From CALAMC01 sp964459465 (GTDB lineage: Bacteria; Zixibacteria; MSB-5A5; GN15; PGXB01), in assembly GCA_964459465.1 (NCBI GenBank), contig CAYWLR010000003.1, forward strand, positions 62,001 to 126,000: a DNA stretch of 64,000 nucleotides. The letters are read 5' to 3'. The stretch's first letter is position 1, and each line of letters opens with the position of its first letter. Both the position numbers and the translations under genes were made by a program. The notes below the pieces were generated by a model. The model was not told where the DNA came from, did no database searches, and was given only the letters and a program-made list of their open reading frames with translations. Below, piece by piece: positions 49,158 to 58,331 of the stretch.

Positions 49158-50459
49158 ATGAACGGCTCCGCCATTCTGGTCGTCGGCACGACCTCGGATT
49201 ATATCGCCCTGATCGATAAGGGCCATCCGGGGCGATGTCTGTTTGTGACCACGGCGGTCGAACGTCACCGGTATCCGCAATTGGCACCCCAAAATTCACC
49301 GGAAATATTAACCGATATAAACGACTTTAATAAGGTCCTTCAGAGTGTTAACCAATATCTGAAAGAGCATAAAATTCGCTTGTCGGGAGCGGTGTGCTAT
49401 GACTGCGAGTCGATGAATCTGGCCGCCTTTCTGTCCCAAACCCTGAATCTTGTTTACCCTGATACCCAAACCATAACCAATTGCCGCGATAAGTATCTCT
49501 CCAAGCAAATCTGGCGAAAGAATGGTCTTAATTGCGCCCGGTCGGAAATTGTCAGAAACGAATCCGATGCCTTGAGATTTTTCGATGAAATCGCCGAGCC
49601 GATTGTTATCAAACCGCAAAACGGCAGTGGCAGCGAACTCACTTTCAAATGCACGAATCGGTCCGAATGCCGCGACGCCATGAAGATTATTTCATCACGG
49701 CTGGACAGTATCAGAAGTCAAAATGGGGCCGATAATGCAGATTCACGTCATTCTTTACTGTCGTCAGATTTTATAGTCGAAGAATTCATATCGGGACAGG
49801 AATACAGCGGGGATTTTATAATTGACGGTGAAAGCGTGAACCTTGTCCGCCTGGCGCGCAAAATTCCGGCCGCGGACCAGACCTTCGGAACCACCCTGGC
49901 TTATCAGGTGCCCGCACCATTGTCGGAAGAAGTCGATCTAAATGATCTCGTGGCGATATTTAAAAAGGCGGCACAGGCACTGGGCTTAAAAAGAGCCATA
50001 TGCATGGTCGATTTCATGATCGATCGGGATAAACTGCATTTGCTTGAAATGAGCCCGCGACCGGGTGGCGACTGCTTGCCGTTTTTGATTCGGCATAGCC
50101 TCGGTTTGGATATATTTGGCCTGGCTCTCGATTTTGCCGAACAGAAGCCGGTCAAGCTTCCCGATTTGAAAAAAGCGCGGTCGTTGATTGGCACAAGAAT
50201 TTTCGCCGAACACGCCGGCGTCCTGGCCGATATTAAATATCCGGCCCTTGAAAGTGACGATCGAGTAGTGGAAGTCTATTTGAAATACGCCCCCGGTCAT
50301 AATGTGATAATGCCGCCCGATGACTATGATTCCCGCATCCTGGGGCATATTATATTCGAGCCGACCGCCGGCCGCAATGTTACGGAAGAATGTCGGCAAT
50401 TACTGTCACATGTGAAAATTCGGATGGAGAAACCGCAGTGGACAAAAATATCCGCCTGA
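49158..50459 (+). CDS. ATP-grasp carboxylate-amine ligase
   Basis: A 433-residue ATP-grasp enzyme: a pre-ATP-grasp domain (1-110), the lysine-bearing strand PIVIKPQNGSGSE with a glycine-rich loop (about 155-165), FIVEEFISGQEYSGDF (adenine/hinge region), and the metal-binding LLEMSPRPGGDCLPF (E and the RPGG segment) near 300. Family members join a carboxylate to an amine via an acyl-phosphate, as in dipeptide and amide natural products. It overlaps the next gene by 22 nt, so the ligase and the PLP decarboxylase are co-translated. Confidence 0.9.
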   Translation: MNGSAILVVGTTSDYIALIDKGHPGRCLFVTTAVERHRYPQLAPQNSPEILTDINDFNKVLQSVNQYLKEHKIRLSGAVCYDCESMNLAAFLSQTLNLVYPDTQTITNCRDKYLSKQIWRKNGLNCARSEIVRNESDALRFFDEIAEPIVIKPQNGSGSELTFKCTNRSECRDAMKIISSRLDSIRSQNGADNADSRHSLLSSDFIVEEFISGQEYSGDFIIDGESVNLVRLARKIPAADQTFGTTLAYQVPAPLSEEVDLNDLVAIFKKAAQALGLKRAICMVDFMIDRDKLHLLEMSPRPGGDCLPFLIRHSLGLDIFGLALDFAEQKPVKLPDLKKARSLIGTRIFAEHAGVLADIKYPALESDDRVVEVYLKYAPGHNVIMPPDDYDSRILGHIIFEPTAGRNVTEECRQLLSHVKIRMEKPQWTKISA

Positions 50460-51799
50460 TCCGTCAGGCCGAGAGCATCTTAAACAACCCCGCGCCCATT
50501 CTCGAACAGAGCGTCCTCGATGATTATATTCGTGAATTCATCAATAACCGGGAGGCTTTTCTGGATATTGCTCGACGATATCAGACTCCTCTTTATATAT
50601 TGGACGTGAAAGCCCTCAAACAGAGCGCCCGAATATTCGAAGAAACGCTGACGGCGAATATCCCGTCCCTGCAGCCGTACTATGCCGTTAAAAGCAACAA
50701 TCATCCCTTTATCGCCCAGACGCTGGCCGAGATGGATTTCGGCCTCGATGTTTCCAGCGGCCGGGAGCTGGAGATGGCACTAAACGCCGGAGCGTCGAAA
50801 ATCATCTTCAGTGGCCCCGGCAAGACCGATGAAGAACTCATACTGGCGCTCGAAAACAATGACAGAGTCATTCTATTGATGGACAGTTTCGGCGAACTGG
50901 AGCGCCTGAAAAAAATCATATCGGCGCGGCGGATATATCTTCGCGCCGGGATCCGGTTGACCACGCAGGAGGAAGGCCTCTGGCGCAAATTCGGAATACC
51001 GCCAGGCGAACTGGGACGGTTTTTCCACAGCGCCGCCGACCACCCTTACATAAAATTATGTGGACTGCAGTTTCATACCAGCTGGAATATGAATCCCCAG
51101 GCCCAGGTAAAGTTCATAAAAAGACTCGGCCGGGAAATTGCCGCCTTGTCGCCGCAGGCGAGAGGGCAAATCGAATTCCTCGACATCGGTGGCGGCTACT
51201 GGCCTCCACTCGGAGAATGGCTGCAACCGGCGGCGACTACCGAGGGACGCCTCCGCCTGTGCTTGGAAAACGCTCCCGGTACCGGTCATACGCACTACCA
51301 TAATGGAGCCGAGCCTCTGGAAACATTCGCACATGATCTGGGCCGCGCCCTCAAGGATGAGATATTCACCCAGATCAATTGCGCCGTTTTTACCGAACCG
51401 GGACGATGGATCTCGCACGGCGCCATGCACATACTGATGACGGTCATCGACAAAAAGGCGCGGGATATGGTCGTCACCGACGGCGGCATCAATATGGTCG
51501 GCTGGGAACGATATGAAAGCGATTATTTCCCGGTTATAAACCTCACCCGCCCGGATGCGCAAGAAAACGCCTGTTATATCTTCGGTTCCCTGTGCACACC
51601 GCATGACGTTTGGGGCTACACCTTCCACGGTCGCGACATCAGCGTCGGCGACGTCCTGCTCGTTCCCGACCAGGGCGCCTACACCTATAGTCTGCGCCAG
51701 GAATTTATCAAGCCGGTCCCGGAAGTGGTCGTCCTGCAGGAAGACCGCCGAACCGCCGAAATAATAAAAGAAGCAGGAGATACGTATTCAACCGGGTAA
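50438..51799 (+). CDS. PLP-dependent amino-acid decarboxylase, ODC/DapDC fold (alanine-racemase-like)
   Basis: The 453-residue enzyme has the PLP lysine in PYYAVKSNNHP (K85), the phosphate loop FLDIGGGYWPP, FTEPGRW, and the cysteine motif GSLCTPHDVWGY of the dimer-partner active site, followed by DQGAYTYS. These define the ornithine/arginine/diaminopimelate/carboxynorspermidine decarboxylase superfamily. The specificity helix does not allow a firm choice. A helical extension of about 40 residues precedes the barrel. I set the start at GTG 50438 with GGAGA upstream; the longer frame runs inside the ATP-grasp gene. Two decarboxylases of unrelated type (this and the SpeD-like) in one operon imply two amine-forming steps. 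Confidence 0.9.
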   Translation: MDKNIRLIRQAESILNNPAPILEQSVLDDYIREFINNREAFLDIARRYQTPLYILDVKALKQSARIFEETLTANIPSLQPYYAVKSNNHPFIAQTLAEMDFGLDVSSGRELEMALNAGASKIIFSGPGKTDEELILALENNDRVILLMDSFGELERLKKIISARRIYLRAGIRLTTQEEGLWRKFGIPPGELGRFFHSAADHPYIKLCGLQFHTSWNMNPQAQVKFIKRLGREIAALSPQARGQIEFLDIGGGYWPPLGEWLQPAATTEGRLRLCLENAPGTGHTHYHNGAEPLETFAHDLGRALKDEIFTQINCAVFTEPGRWISHGAMHILMTVIDKKARDMVVTDGGINMVGWERYESDYFPVINLTRPDAQENACYIFGSLCTPHDVWGYTFHGRDISVGDVLLVPDQGAYTYSLRQEFIKPVPEVVVLQEDRRTAEIIKEAGDTYSTG

Positions 51800-51814
51800 T
51801 ACGGTCGTGACACC

Positions 51815-53257
51815 ATGCATTGCTGCACCGAACATAGCGATTCGGAGGGCGATGTTTCGCCCGAAGTCACTTCGCGTCGGGAGCGCGACCGGCAGTGGCG
51901 CCGGGCGCTGACCGCGATAACTTTCGAGGGGGCCTTTTCCAATGTCTTCGTCATCGTCACCGGCGGGGCGTTTTTATCCGGCCTGGCCATTTTCCTGGGA
52001 GCCGGGGATTTTGAAATCGGTCTTTTGGCCTCAATTCCATTCTTATTGCAGGTTCTGCAACTGTGTTCGGGGTATCTCTCGGCGCGGACCGGAGGATACA
52101 AAACGCTGGCCATTCGCGGCCTGACCGGTGGGCGGACCGTTTGGATTTTAGTCATACCGCTGCTGTTTACCACAATAGCATGGCGATTTGAAATATTTTT
52201 GCTGGTCGTCATATTATCCAGCGCCGCGATTATGCTGGCTACTCCGGCCTGGCTGACATGGATGTCACACCTCGTGCCGGCTTCAATACGGGGTCGCTAT
52301 TTCGGGCGGCGCAACGCCGCCATCTCCGTATCCACCGTCCTTACCAATCTTGCGGCTGGATTTGTTATCGACCAGATGTGTGCGCTCGATATGGAACCGA
52401 TGGGTTATGCCATTCTTATTGTCATGGGCGTTGTCTTTGGACTGGCGGCGTCGCATAAATTGAAAAGTCTGCCCTATGATATGACCGATAAGGATATTTC
52501 CTCCCGCACCTTCAAGGATATGCTGAAGCCGTTCCGGGACGAACAGTATGTCAGTCTCTTGAAAACCTTTTTCATGTGGAATTTCGCCATCGGCATTTCG
52601 GCCATATTTTTCGCCGTCCACATGCTCGAATTTCTTAAAATGAGCTTTGTCGAAATCGCCTTTTATTCGGTGATTGTCTCCTCCGTGGCCGTCTTTTGCA
52701 ATCGGCCCTGGGGAATTTTAATCGACCGCTTCGGCTCGCGGCCGGTACTGGTGCTAAGCGCTCTGGGCATAGCTTTCATTCCCCTGATCTGGTGGCTGCC
52801 GCGACCCGATTTCGTCTGGATCCTAATTTTCGAGGGAATCTATACCGGCATACTCTGGGCCGGTTTTAATCTGGCTGCCTTCAATTTGCCTATCGCCGCC
52901 AGCCCTGAAAAAGAACGGGCCTCATACCTCGCGGCATTTTCCGTCATCTCCGGGCTGGCCTTTTTCGCGGCCTCGATTCTGGGCGGGGCCATTTCCGAGT
53001 CGATGTCCTCTTTGAGCTTCCGGCTCGGGCCCCAAATCATTATCAATTATCACATCCTGTTTGCCGTCTCCAGTATTTTACGCTTTGTCGCCGTCCTGAC
53101 ACTGTTTAAGTACAAAGGGCCAACCGAAAAAGGCGTGCCGATTTTGATCAATTTCATGGGGCACGTTATCTTACGGCGGCTGTCATTGAGCATACATTTC
53201 TTTCCGCATCTGATAAAAAAGTCGAATCACATTGTACATAAAAATAAGGATCATTAA
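51815..53257 (+). CDS. MFS transporter, probable exporter
   Basis: A 480-residue major-facilitator protein with about 12 membrane helices. MFS loop motifs are seen at PASIRGRYFGRRNA and NRPWGILIDRFGSRPVLVL (motif A-like). A cytoplasmic N-terminus of about 30 residues is Cys/acidic-rich and a basic tail follows the last helix. It starts 15 nt after the PLP-decarboxylase gene and closes the five-gene set, fitting export of the product, although import of a precursor cannot be excluded. Confidence 0.9.
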   Translation: MHCCTEHSDSEGDVSPEVTSRRERDRQWRRALTAITFEGAFSNVFVIVTGGAFLSGLAIFLGAGDFEIGLLASIPFLLQVLQLCSGYLSARTGGYKTLAIRGLTGGRTVWILVIPLLFTTIAWRFEIFLLVVILSSAAIMLATPAWLTWMSHLVPASIRGRYFGRRNAAISVSTVLTNLAAGFVIDQMCALDMEPMGYAILIVMGVVFGLAASHKLKSLPYDMTDKDISSRTFKDMLKPFRDEQYVSLLKTFFMWNFAIGISAIFFAVHMLEFLKMSFVEIAFYSVIVSSVAVFCNRPWGILIDRFGSRPVLVLSALGIAFIPLIWWLPRPDFVWILIFEGIYTGILWAGFNLAAFNLPIAASPEKERASYLAAFSVISGLAFFAASILGGAISESMSSLSFRLGPQIIINYHILFAVSSILRFVAVLTLFKYKGPTEKGVPILINFMGHVILRRLSLSIHFFPHLIKKSNHIVHKNKDH

Positions 53258-53278
53258 TCGATAAGCGAGGGAAGAATC

Positions 53279-53461
53279 ATGCGCAAATTAAGCAGTATCA
53301 AAGAGTGTCCCCAGTGCGGGAGTAAGTATTTGGATATCGAGCAGGACGACCATGAGGGCGTTGTCATTATAACCTGCGGCGAATGCGGCGAAAAAATTAA
53401 AGCCCAGGGCCGCCCGCCCAAAAAACACGAAATTGCCAAGAAAGAAAAGCGGGGAAAATAG
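53279..53461 (+). CDS. Small zinc-ribbon protein
   Basis: A 60-residue protein with two CxxC knuckles, C10-C13 (CPQCG) and C33-C36 (CGECG), around a beta segment, then a lysine-rich tail. The ribosome site GAGGGA lies eight bases before the ATG. This arrangement is typical of zinc-ribbon proteins that bind nucleic acid or ribosomes; nothing more can be said. It is not obviously part of either flanking operon. Confidence 0.75.
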   Translation: MRKLSSIKECPQCGSKYLDIEQDDHEGVVIITCGECGEKIKAQGRPPKKHEIAKKEKRGK

Positions 53462-53573
53462 GGTTTGAAAGATGTTGGGATTTCCCGGCAAGTCCAACGG
53501 CCCGCCTGATGGGTCATTGCTATTTTCCGATAAATGATTTAAACTTACGGTTGTTGGCGGCGTAGAAGAATAA

Positions 53574-54482
53574 ATGCAAAACACCTATCGAAAATACCTC
53601 GACCCGGAAATTGTCGGCAAACTCAAAGGGATGGAACTTAAAGCCCGTATGGTGGTCGAGGGCTTCATCGCCGGGCTTCATAAATCGCCCTACCATGGTT
53701 TCTCGGTCGAATTCGCCGAGNNNNNNNNNNAGCACCGCCAGTATATGCCGGGCGACAATATCCGCGATATCGACTGGAAGGTTTATGCCAAATCCGACCG
53801 GTACTATATCAAGCAGTACGAAGAAGAAACCAACCTCAAGGGATATCTTCTGCTGGACTGCTCGGCCTCGATGGCCTATAAATCCGATGGCATCTCCAAA
53901 CTTGACTATGCTTCGCTTCTGGCGGCGGCCCTGTCGTTTTTAATGCTCAAACAACGCGATGCAGTCGGCCTCGTGACATTCGACGAAGCCATCCGGCGCT
54001 ATATCCCGCCCCGGTCCAAATCCGGGCATTTGCATATCCTTCTGCAGGAGCTGGCCGGGCAGACGGCCTCCGACAAAACCGATATCGCCGACACCCTCCA
54101 CGAAATGGCCGAACGAATCACCCGCCGGGGTCTGATTGTGATTTTATCCGACCTCCTCGATGAACCGTCGAAGATTATCTCCGGCCTCAAACATTTCCGC
54201 CACAAACACCATGAGATAATCCTGTTTCATATCCTCGACCCCCGCGAACGCGATTTTGCCTTCCCGACCGAAGCCGTCTTCAAGGATATGGAGACCGGCG
54301 AGGAACTGACCACACTTCCCTGGCAGATTCGCAAACATTATCAGAAAGCGACCGCGGAGTATTCCGATTATATCGCCGCCGAATGCCGCCAGAGCCGGAT
54401 CGATTATCATCTGATCGATACCTCCGTCCCCTTCGACACGGCCCTGTATGCCTTCCTCGCCAAGCGGGAGAAGTTGTATTGA
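53574..54482 (+). CDS. DUF58 (vWA-like) protein interrupted by an assembly gap
   Basis: A DUF58 protein of about 298 residues (302 codons as given, four being undetermined). N-terminal LKARMVVEGFIAGLHKSPYHGFSVEF leads into the DUF58 core QYMPGDNIRDIDWKVYAKSDRYY and a vWA-like domain (LLDCSASMAYKS is the MIDAS-type DxSxS; VILSDLLDEP). DUF58 proteins accompany MoxR AAA+ ATPases in metal-dependent assembly or envelope stress modules; moxR is not in the window. The N run at 53721-53730 falls inside the core, but frame and motif order are kept on both sides. Confidence 0.9.
   Translation: MQNTYRKYLDPEIVGKLKGMELKARMVVEGFIAGLHKSPYHGFSVEFAEXXXXHRQYMPGDNIRDIDWKVYAKSDRYYIKQYEEETNLKGYLLLDCSASMAYKSDGISKLDYASLLAAALSFLMLKQRDAVGLVTFDEAIRRYIPPRSKSGHLHILLQELAGQTASDKTDIADTLHEMAERITRRGLIVILSDLLDEPSKIISGLKHFRHKHHEIILFHILDPRERDFAFPTEAVFKDMETGEELTTLPWQIRKHYQKATAEYSDYIAAECRQSRIDYHLIDTSVPFDTALYAFLAKREKLY
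53721..53730. other. Assembly gap (10 N), probably not real missing sequence
   Basis: The bases before the gap end in GCCGAG and those after begin AGCACCGCC. If the two AG pairs are the same bases, the joined reading GCCGAGCACCGCC restores the DUF58 family string FAEHRQYMPGD with nothing missing. The 10 N plus the two duplicated bases make 12, exactly four codons, which is why the frame survives. Confidence 0.75.
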
Positions 54483-54580
54483 GATATTGTTATTTTTAAC
54501 GAATTTTCATTTTTATCGAAACATCGACGTCATTATATAGTCTAATACATATTGACATTTCACTAACGGGAATCTGATAT

Positions 54581-56938
54581 ATGAAAACATTTGTATTTGC
54601 CTTTTTTGTCGCTTTGCTGTCGGTTTCGACGTCCGCGAATGCCGCCACCGTCAGCGGCACCATCCTCGATGCCCAAACCGGCCAGCCGGTCGGGTACGCC
54701 TCGATTCAGGTTCTTGGTACCGGGCGCTCCATGATCGCCAACGAAACCGGGCAGTACCGTCTGCGTCTTAACGACGGCCGTTATAATCTCAAATTCAGCC
54801 ATATCGGATATTTAAGCGACGAGCAACAAATTAATCTGGTCGATTCGCTGACACTCGATATCGCCCTGGTCCCGACCGCCATCGTCATCAAGGGCATCAA
54901 GGCCTATGACCGCACCCTCGACCCGGGACAGAGAATTATTGTCGAGGCGATCAAACGCAAAAAGGACATCTTGTCCAAAATAAAAACGTACTCTTTCGAT
55001 GCTTATTCACGCGTGTCATTGACCAAACCGGACAAAAAGGCCGAGGATTCCACCGAAATATTTTTAATCGCCGAATCGCAAACGTCGGGATTCTGGGAGT
55101 CTCCGAATAAGTACAAAGAGATCATAAAATCCCGACGGCAGACGGCCAATATCCCGGCCGAAGGAAATCTTCTTGCCATCGGGGAAATAATCAATTTCAA
55201 TCTGAACCGCATCGAACTCGAAAAATATTCCGTGGTGTCACCGACCGCCGAGGACGCCCTCGAATATTATAATTATTATCTTCTGGATACTATATATATA
55301 GATAATAAACCGGTCTTCCATCTTGAATTCGAACCCAGAAGCCAGGCCATACCCCTCTTCGCCGGATTCATTGATATTGCCGATTCGACCTATGATGTCG
55401 TCGGCGTCTCGGTGACCTTTAACAAGGCGCTGGATTTCCCGATGTTTATCGAACCCTGGTATTCCCAGCGGTTCGCCAAATTCGATCCGGATATCTGGAT
55501 GCCGGTCGAAGAGCGTATAAACGGTCAAATCAATATCCCGTTTCCTGGCTTTCCGATTTTGACAATCGACTACCTGGCATCGATTTATGACTACCGTTTT
55601 AATATCGAACACCCGAAAGGGACATTTGATGAGTATATTCTCGAAGTGGATAAGATGGCCGATGAGGTCGATTCTGTGGCCTGGTTTGCCGCTCCAACCA
55701 TACCCCTGTCACCCAAAGAAATTCAGGCTTATACCCGCATAGATTCGACCGAAAATGCCCCCAAACCGTTCTACTATTACCCCCTATATGCTTTGGCCGG
55801 GACCTACTTTATTTTGACGGAAGGATATGACTTCGTTCACTACAACCGGGTCGAAGGAGCCTATGCCGGTCTGGGCATTAAAACCGATAAGCTATTGCCC
55901 GGATTAGATATACATGCCAAATCCGGCTATGCTTTCGAGCTCGAAAGATGGCGTCATAATTACGGTTTCGAATATGAATTGAACCGCAAAAAACGGATTA
56001 AAATCGGCTTCGAATATCACGATGAAATCCGTCACCGACCGACCATTTTCACCCACCCCGACTTTAATCCGACCTTCCTTGCTTTGCTGGCCGAAATTGA
56101 CCCCTTCGATTATTATCTCGAAAAAGGGTTCAAAGTCCATGCCGGGATACGACCGATCCGCCAACTCGAATTGGAAATTGACTACCGGGACTTCAAACAA
56201 TACACCGTCGGCGTCAACACTGACTATAGCCTCTTCGGGACCGAACCGGCCCGGCCCAACCCGCCCATTGTCGAGGGTCGTCTGCGCGCCGTCGGCGGCG
56301 AATTGACCTGGGACAGCCGTCCGCTCATCAATAATAAAGGCCAGGAATTTCGTGCAACTCAATTACCATACATTATTTTCCGAACCGGCGTCGAATACTC
56401 CTCGCCCGATGTTATCGAAAGCGATTTCAGTTATCGGCGCCATTATGTGAGCATCAATTCTCATTACCGCTTTTTGGGTCTGGGAACCAGCGAATTGCAT
56501 CTGTATGGTGGCATTGCCGACGGCATCCTCCCGCCGCAAAACCTGTTCACGGTCGATTTCGCCGGAGAGCTCATGCCGGAAAATGTCTCCTTCAAAACAC
56601 TCGGAAGAAACAACTTCAGCGGCAATCAGGTCTTCAGCGCTTATCTCGACCATGATTTCGGACGCTTTTTGTTTTTGAAATCGGGCCTGCCGGGCTTCAA
56701 AGATTTGCCGTTTTCTCTGGGCGTGCATGGTGGTCTGTTCTGGACCGATCTGAAAGGCGACAATTATTCCATCAACCGCGACCACTCCCGCCTGGCCAAA
56801 ACCGCCTTCAGCGAATTGGGCTTTGCCGTCGGGCGTATCCCTCCCTTGAGCGCCAAACTCTATTTTACCTGGCAATTGTCGGGATACACCGGCGATGATA
56901 TCGAAAAATTGTCCATCGACTTCAATATCGAATTTTAG
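54581..56938 (+). CDS. DUF5686-type outer-membrane protein with carboxypeptidase-regulatory-like domain
   Basis: A 785-residue protein. Signal peptide 1-21 (cleavage after ANA); residues 22-110 form a CarboxypepD_reg-like/TonB-plug-adjacent beta domain (VSGTILDAQTGQPVGYASIQVLGTG, KFSHIGYLSDEQ). A DUF5686-like periplasmic/barrel region follows, ending in alternating aromatic strands and a C-terminal IEF (terminal Phe), the classical outer-membrane barrel signal. Such proteins are common in Bacteroidota and allies; function is not established. The gene stands alone after DUF58 and overlaps the convergent hydrolase gene by 4 nt. Confidence 0.85.
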   Translation: MKTFVFAFFVALLSVSTSANAATVSGTILDAQTGQPVGYASIQVLGTGRSMIANETGQYRLRLNDGRYNLKFSHIGYLSDEQQINLVDSLTLDIALVPTAIVIKGIKAYDRTLDPGQRIIVEAIKRKKDILSKIKTYSFDAYSRVSLTKPDKKAEDSTEIFLIAESQTSGFWESPNKYKEIIKSRRQTANIPAEGNLLAIGEIINFNLNRIELEKYSVVSPTAEDALEYYNYYLLDTIYIDNKPVFHLEFEPRSQAIPLFAGFIDIADSTYDVVGVSVTFNKALDFPMFIEPWYSQRFAKFDPDIWMPVEERINGQINIPFPGFPILTIDYLASIYDYRFNIEHPKGTFDEYILEVDKMADEVDSVAWFAAPTIPLSPKEIQAYTRIDSTENAPKPFYYYPLYALAGTYFILTEGYDFVHYNRVEGAYAGLGIKTDKLLPGLDIHAKSGYAFELERWRHNYGFEYELNRKKRIKIGFEYHDEIRHRPTIFTHPDFNPTFLALLAEIDPFDYYLEKGFKVHAGIRPIRQLELEIDYRDFKQYTVGVNTDYSLFGTEPARPNPPIVEGRLRAVGGELTWDSRPLINNKGQEFRATQLPYIIFRTGVEYSSPDVIESDFSYRRHYVSINSHYRFLGLGTSELHLYGGIADGILPPQNLFTVDFAGELMPENVSFKTLGRNNFSGNQVFSAYLDHDFGRFLFLKSGLPGFKDLPFSLGVHGGLFWTDLKGDNYSINRDHSRLAKTAFSELGFAVGRIPPLSAKLYFTWQLSGYTGDDIEKLSIDFNIEF

Positions 56939-57849
56939 TCCGCTATCGCCGCTCTGATGGCGTTTATTAATTCTTTATCATCGGCCGGTGACGGCGCGAT
57001 TATTATTTTCCCCCCGGAATCGAGCTCTTTGAATTTTATAAGTTCCGCCATTTCCATACGAGCGGCATCCGCCAGAATCAGACACGGGCGGTCAAGCGGA
57101 AGGATATCATCGAGACCGTTGCGGTCATACGGAAACCCCGAGGATTTCTTGTACCACCAGAAATAAGTCATGTTGGCCAGCGGAAGACCCAGCTTGCCGG
57201 TTTCAATACGCCTCGTCTGTATCCAGTTAGTCGTGGTTAAATGCGGGTTAACCGCGATTACCTTATCGATACGCCCGTCCTCGCGGGCGGCGTTGATAGC
57301 CGCGTCGGCGCCGATATCGAACCCGGCCACGACCAGCGGGTGGTTCAGCCAGCCGTGGAAATTGACAACCGCCAGCACTTCCTGCAAATCCTCACCCTCG
57401 AAAACCCCCCCGGCGTGATACACCCCACCCGACTGCCCGCTCGCGCGTTGGTCATATATAATCACCGCCAGCCCGGAATCAAGAAGGGGCATAATATAAT
57501 TATGGAAATATGTCCGGTCGGTGTCGCCGGGATTGACCAGGATAACCGTCCCGACCGATGAATCGAATTTGGCCGCGTGGGTCCCGAAATGAAGTCCGGC
57601 CAGCGCCAGATTGTCATTGGTCGTCACCGTAAACGTATCCGGTGGCGGATTAAAGTCGGCAAAAATGGTCGGTTCATTGGTAAATACGAAAACGTCCTCG
57701 GTATATTTTTCCGGCTCGACACGGGCCGTCATGTCATCGATTACATTCAGCGGATATATGACATAAAAAATGACAAAAAGGGCGATCAATACCAGCACCA
57801 CCGTGGTCTTGACAGTCTCTTTGGTTTTCTTGCTCATCAGTTTGGCCAT
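56935..57849 (-). CDS. Membrane-anchored alpha/beta-hydrolase-fold protein with Asp at the nucleophile elbow
   Basis: A 304-residue protein with one N-terminal membrane anchor (about 14-35) and an alpha/beta-hydrolase fold: VILVNPGDTDRTYFHNY (oxyanion region), YDQRASGQSGG and a nucleophile elbow reading GFDIGAD. The usual GxSxG serine is Asp, as in haloalkane dehalogenases and epoxide hydrolases, or the site is dead. I do not find the C-terminal catalytic His: the final segment APSPADDKELI has none. The start at 57849 has AAGGCGAG upstream; a second ATG four codons on has no ribosome site. It may be a non-catalytic binding protein. Confidence 0.8.
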   Translation of the reverse strand: MAKLMSKKTKETVKTTVVLVLIALFVIFYVIYPLNVIDDMTARVEPEKYTEDVFVFTNEPTIFADFNPPPDTFTVTTNDNLALAGLHFGTHAAKFDSSVGTVILVNPGDTDRTYFHNYIMPLLDSGLAVIIYDQRASGQSGGVYHAGGVFEGEDLQEVLAVVNFHGWLNHPLVVAGFDIGADAAINAAREDGRIDKVIAVNPHLTTTNWIQTRRIETGKLGLPLANMTYFWWYKKSSGFPYDRNGLDDILPLDRPCLILADAARMEMAELIKFKELDSGGKIIIAPSPADDKELINAIRAAIAD

Positions 57850-58296
57850 TTTATTCTCGCCTTCGGAGTTTATAATTTTACTTCAGAACTTTAAGATTAA
57901 AAAATAGAAACGGATAAGGCAACCCCTATTTGGAAACCGGCCAAAAATTCAAAGATCGGGTGACCACCCCAAAACCGCGGGCATCGGTCGCGTGGAATCC
58001 GGATTGCCTTTACGGCACGCCGCATCACCCCCAAATATGAAAACAAATTCGCACATTCTGCATAATTGACGATGGCCAATTGTAGTTATGATTTGTTTTT
58101 TCAAAAAATTTTTTAAAAAATTTTCGTTTTCTCCTGAATTTTCTCCCATCATTGGCGGCCCGATAAAGGGGACGGCTATAAAATTGGCCTCATCCGGCCG
58201 GACTCTTTTACGATAATCTCCCAAAATCCTTTCGGCAAATGGTCTTATCGGCACGGTATTTTCTGAAGAAAATGCCGGAAATACGCGAATTTCCTG
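57850..58296. other. Gene-free stretch
   Basis: No supported gene. A 141-codon minus-strand frame (57949-58374) lacks a ribosome site and recognisable motifs. Around 58097-58125 lies a run of A and T tracts. This holds the promoter side of the hydrolase gene, but I see no clear boxes. Confidence 0.4.
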
Positions 58297-58325
58297 TTGA
58301 CAGAATGGAAGACAGGGCTTATATT
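58297..58325 (+). promoter_or_regulatory. Consensus promoter, far upstream of the dockerin gene
   Basis: TTGACA (58297-58302), 17 bp, TATATT (58320-58325). If used, transcription starts near 58332 and the leader to 58676 is about 344 nt. A second, weaker pair (TTGAAA 58532, TAGTAT 58556) would give a leader near 108 nt. Confidence 0.6.
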
Positions 58326-58331
58326 CAACGT

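Noticed and set aside
54551..54574. TTGACA-N17-TGATAT before the DUF5686 gene
   Set aside because: The -10 box would end at the ATG at 54581, placing the transcript start inside the coding region; the spacing looks fortuitous.
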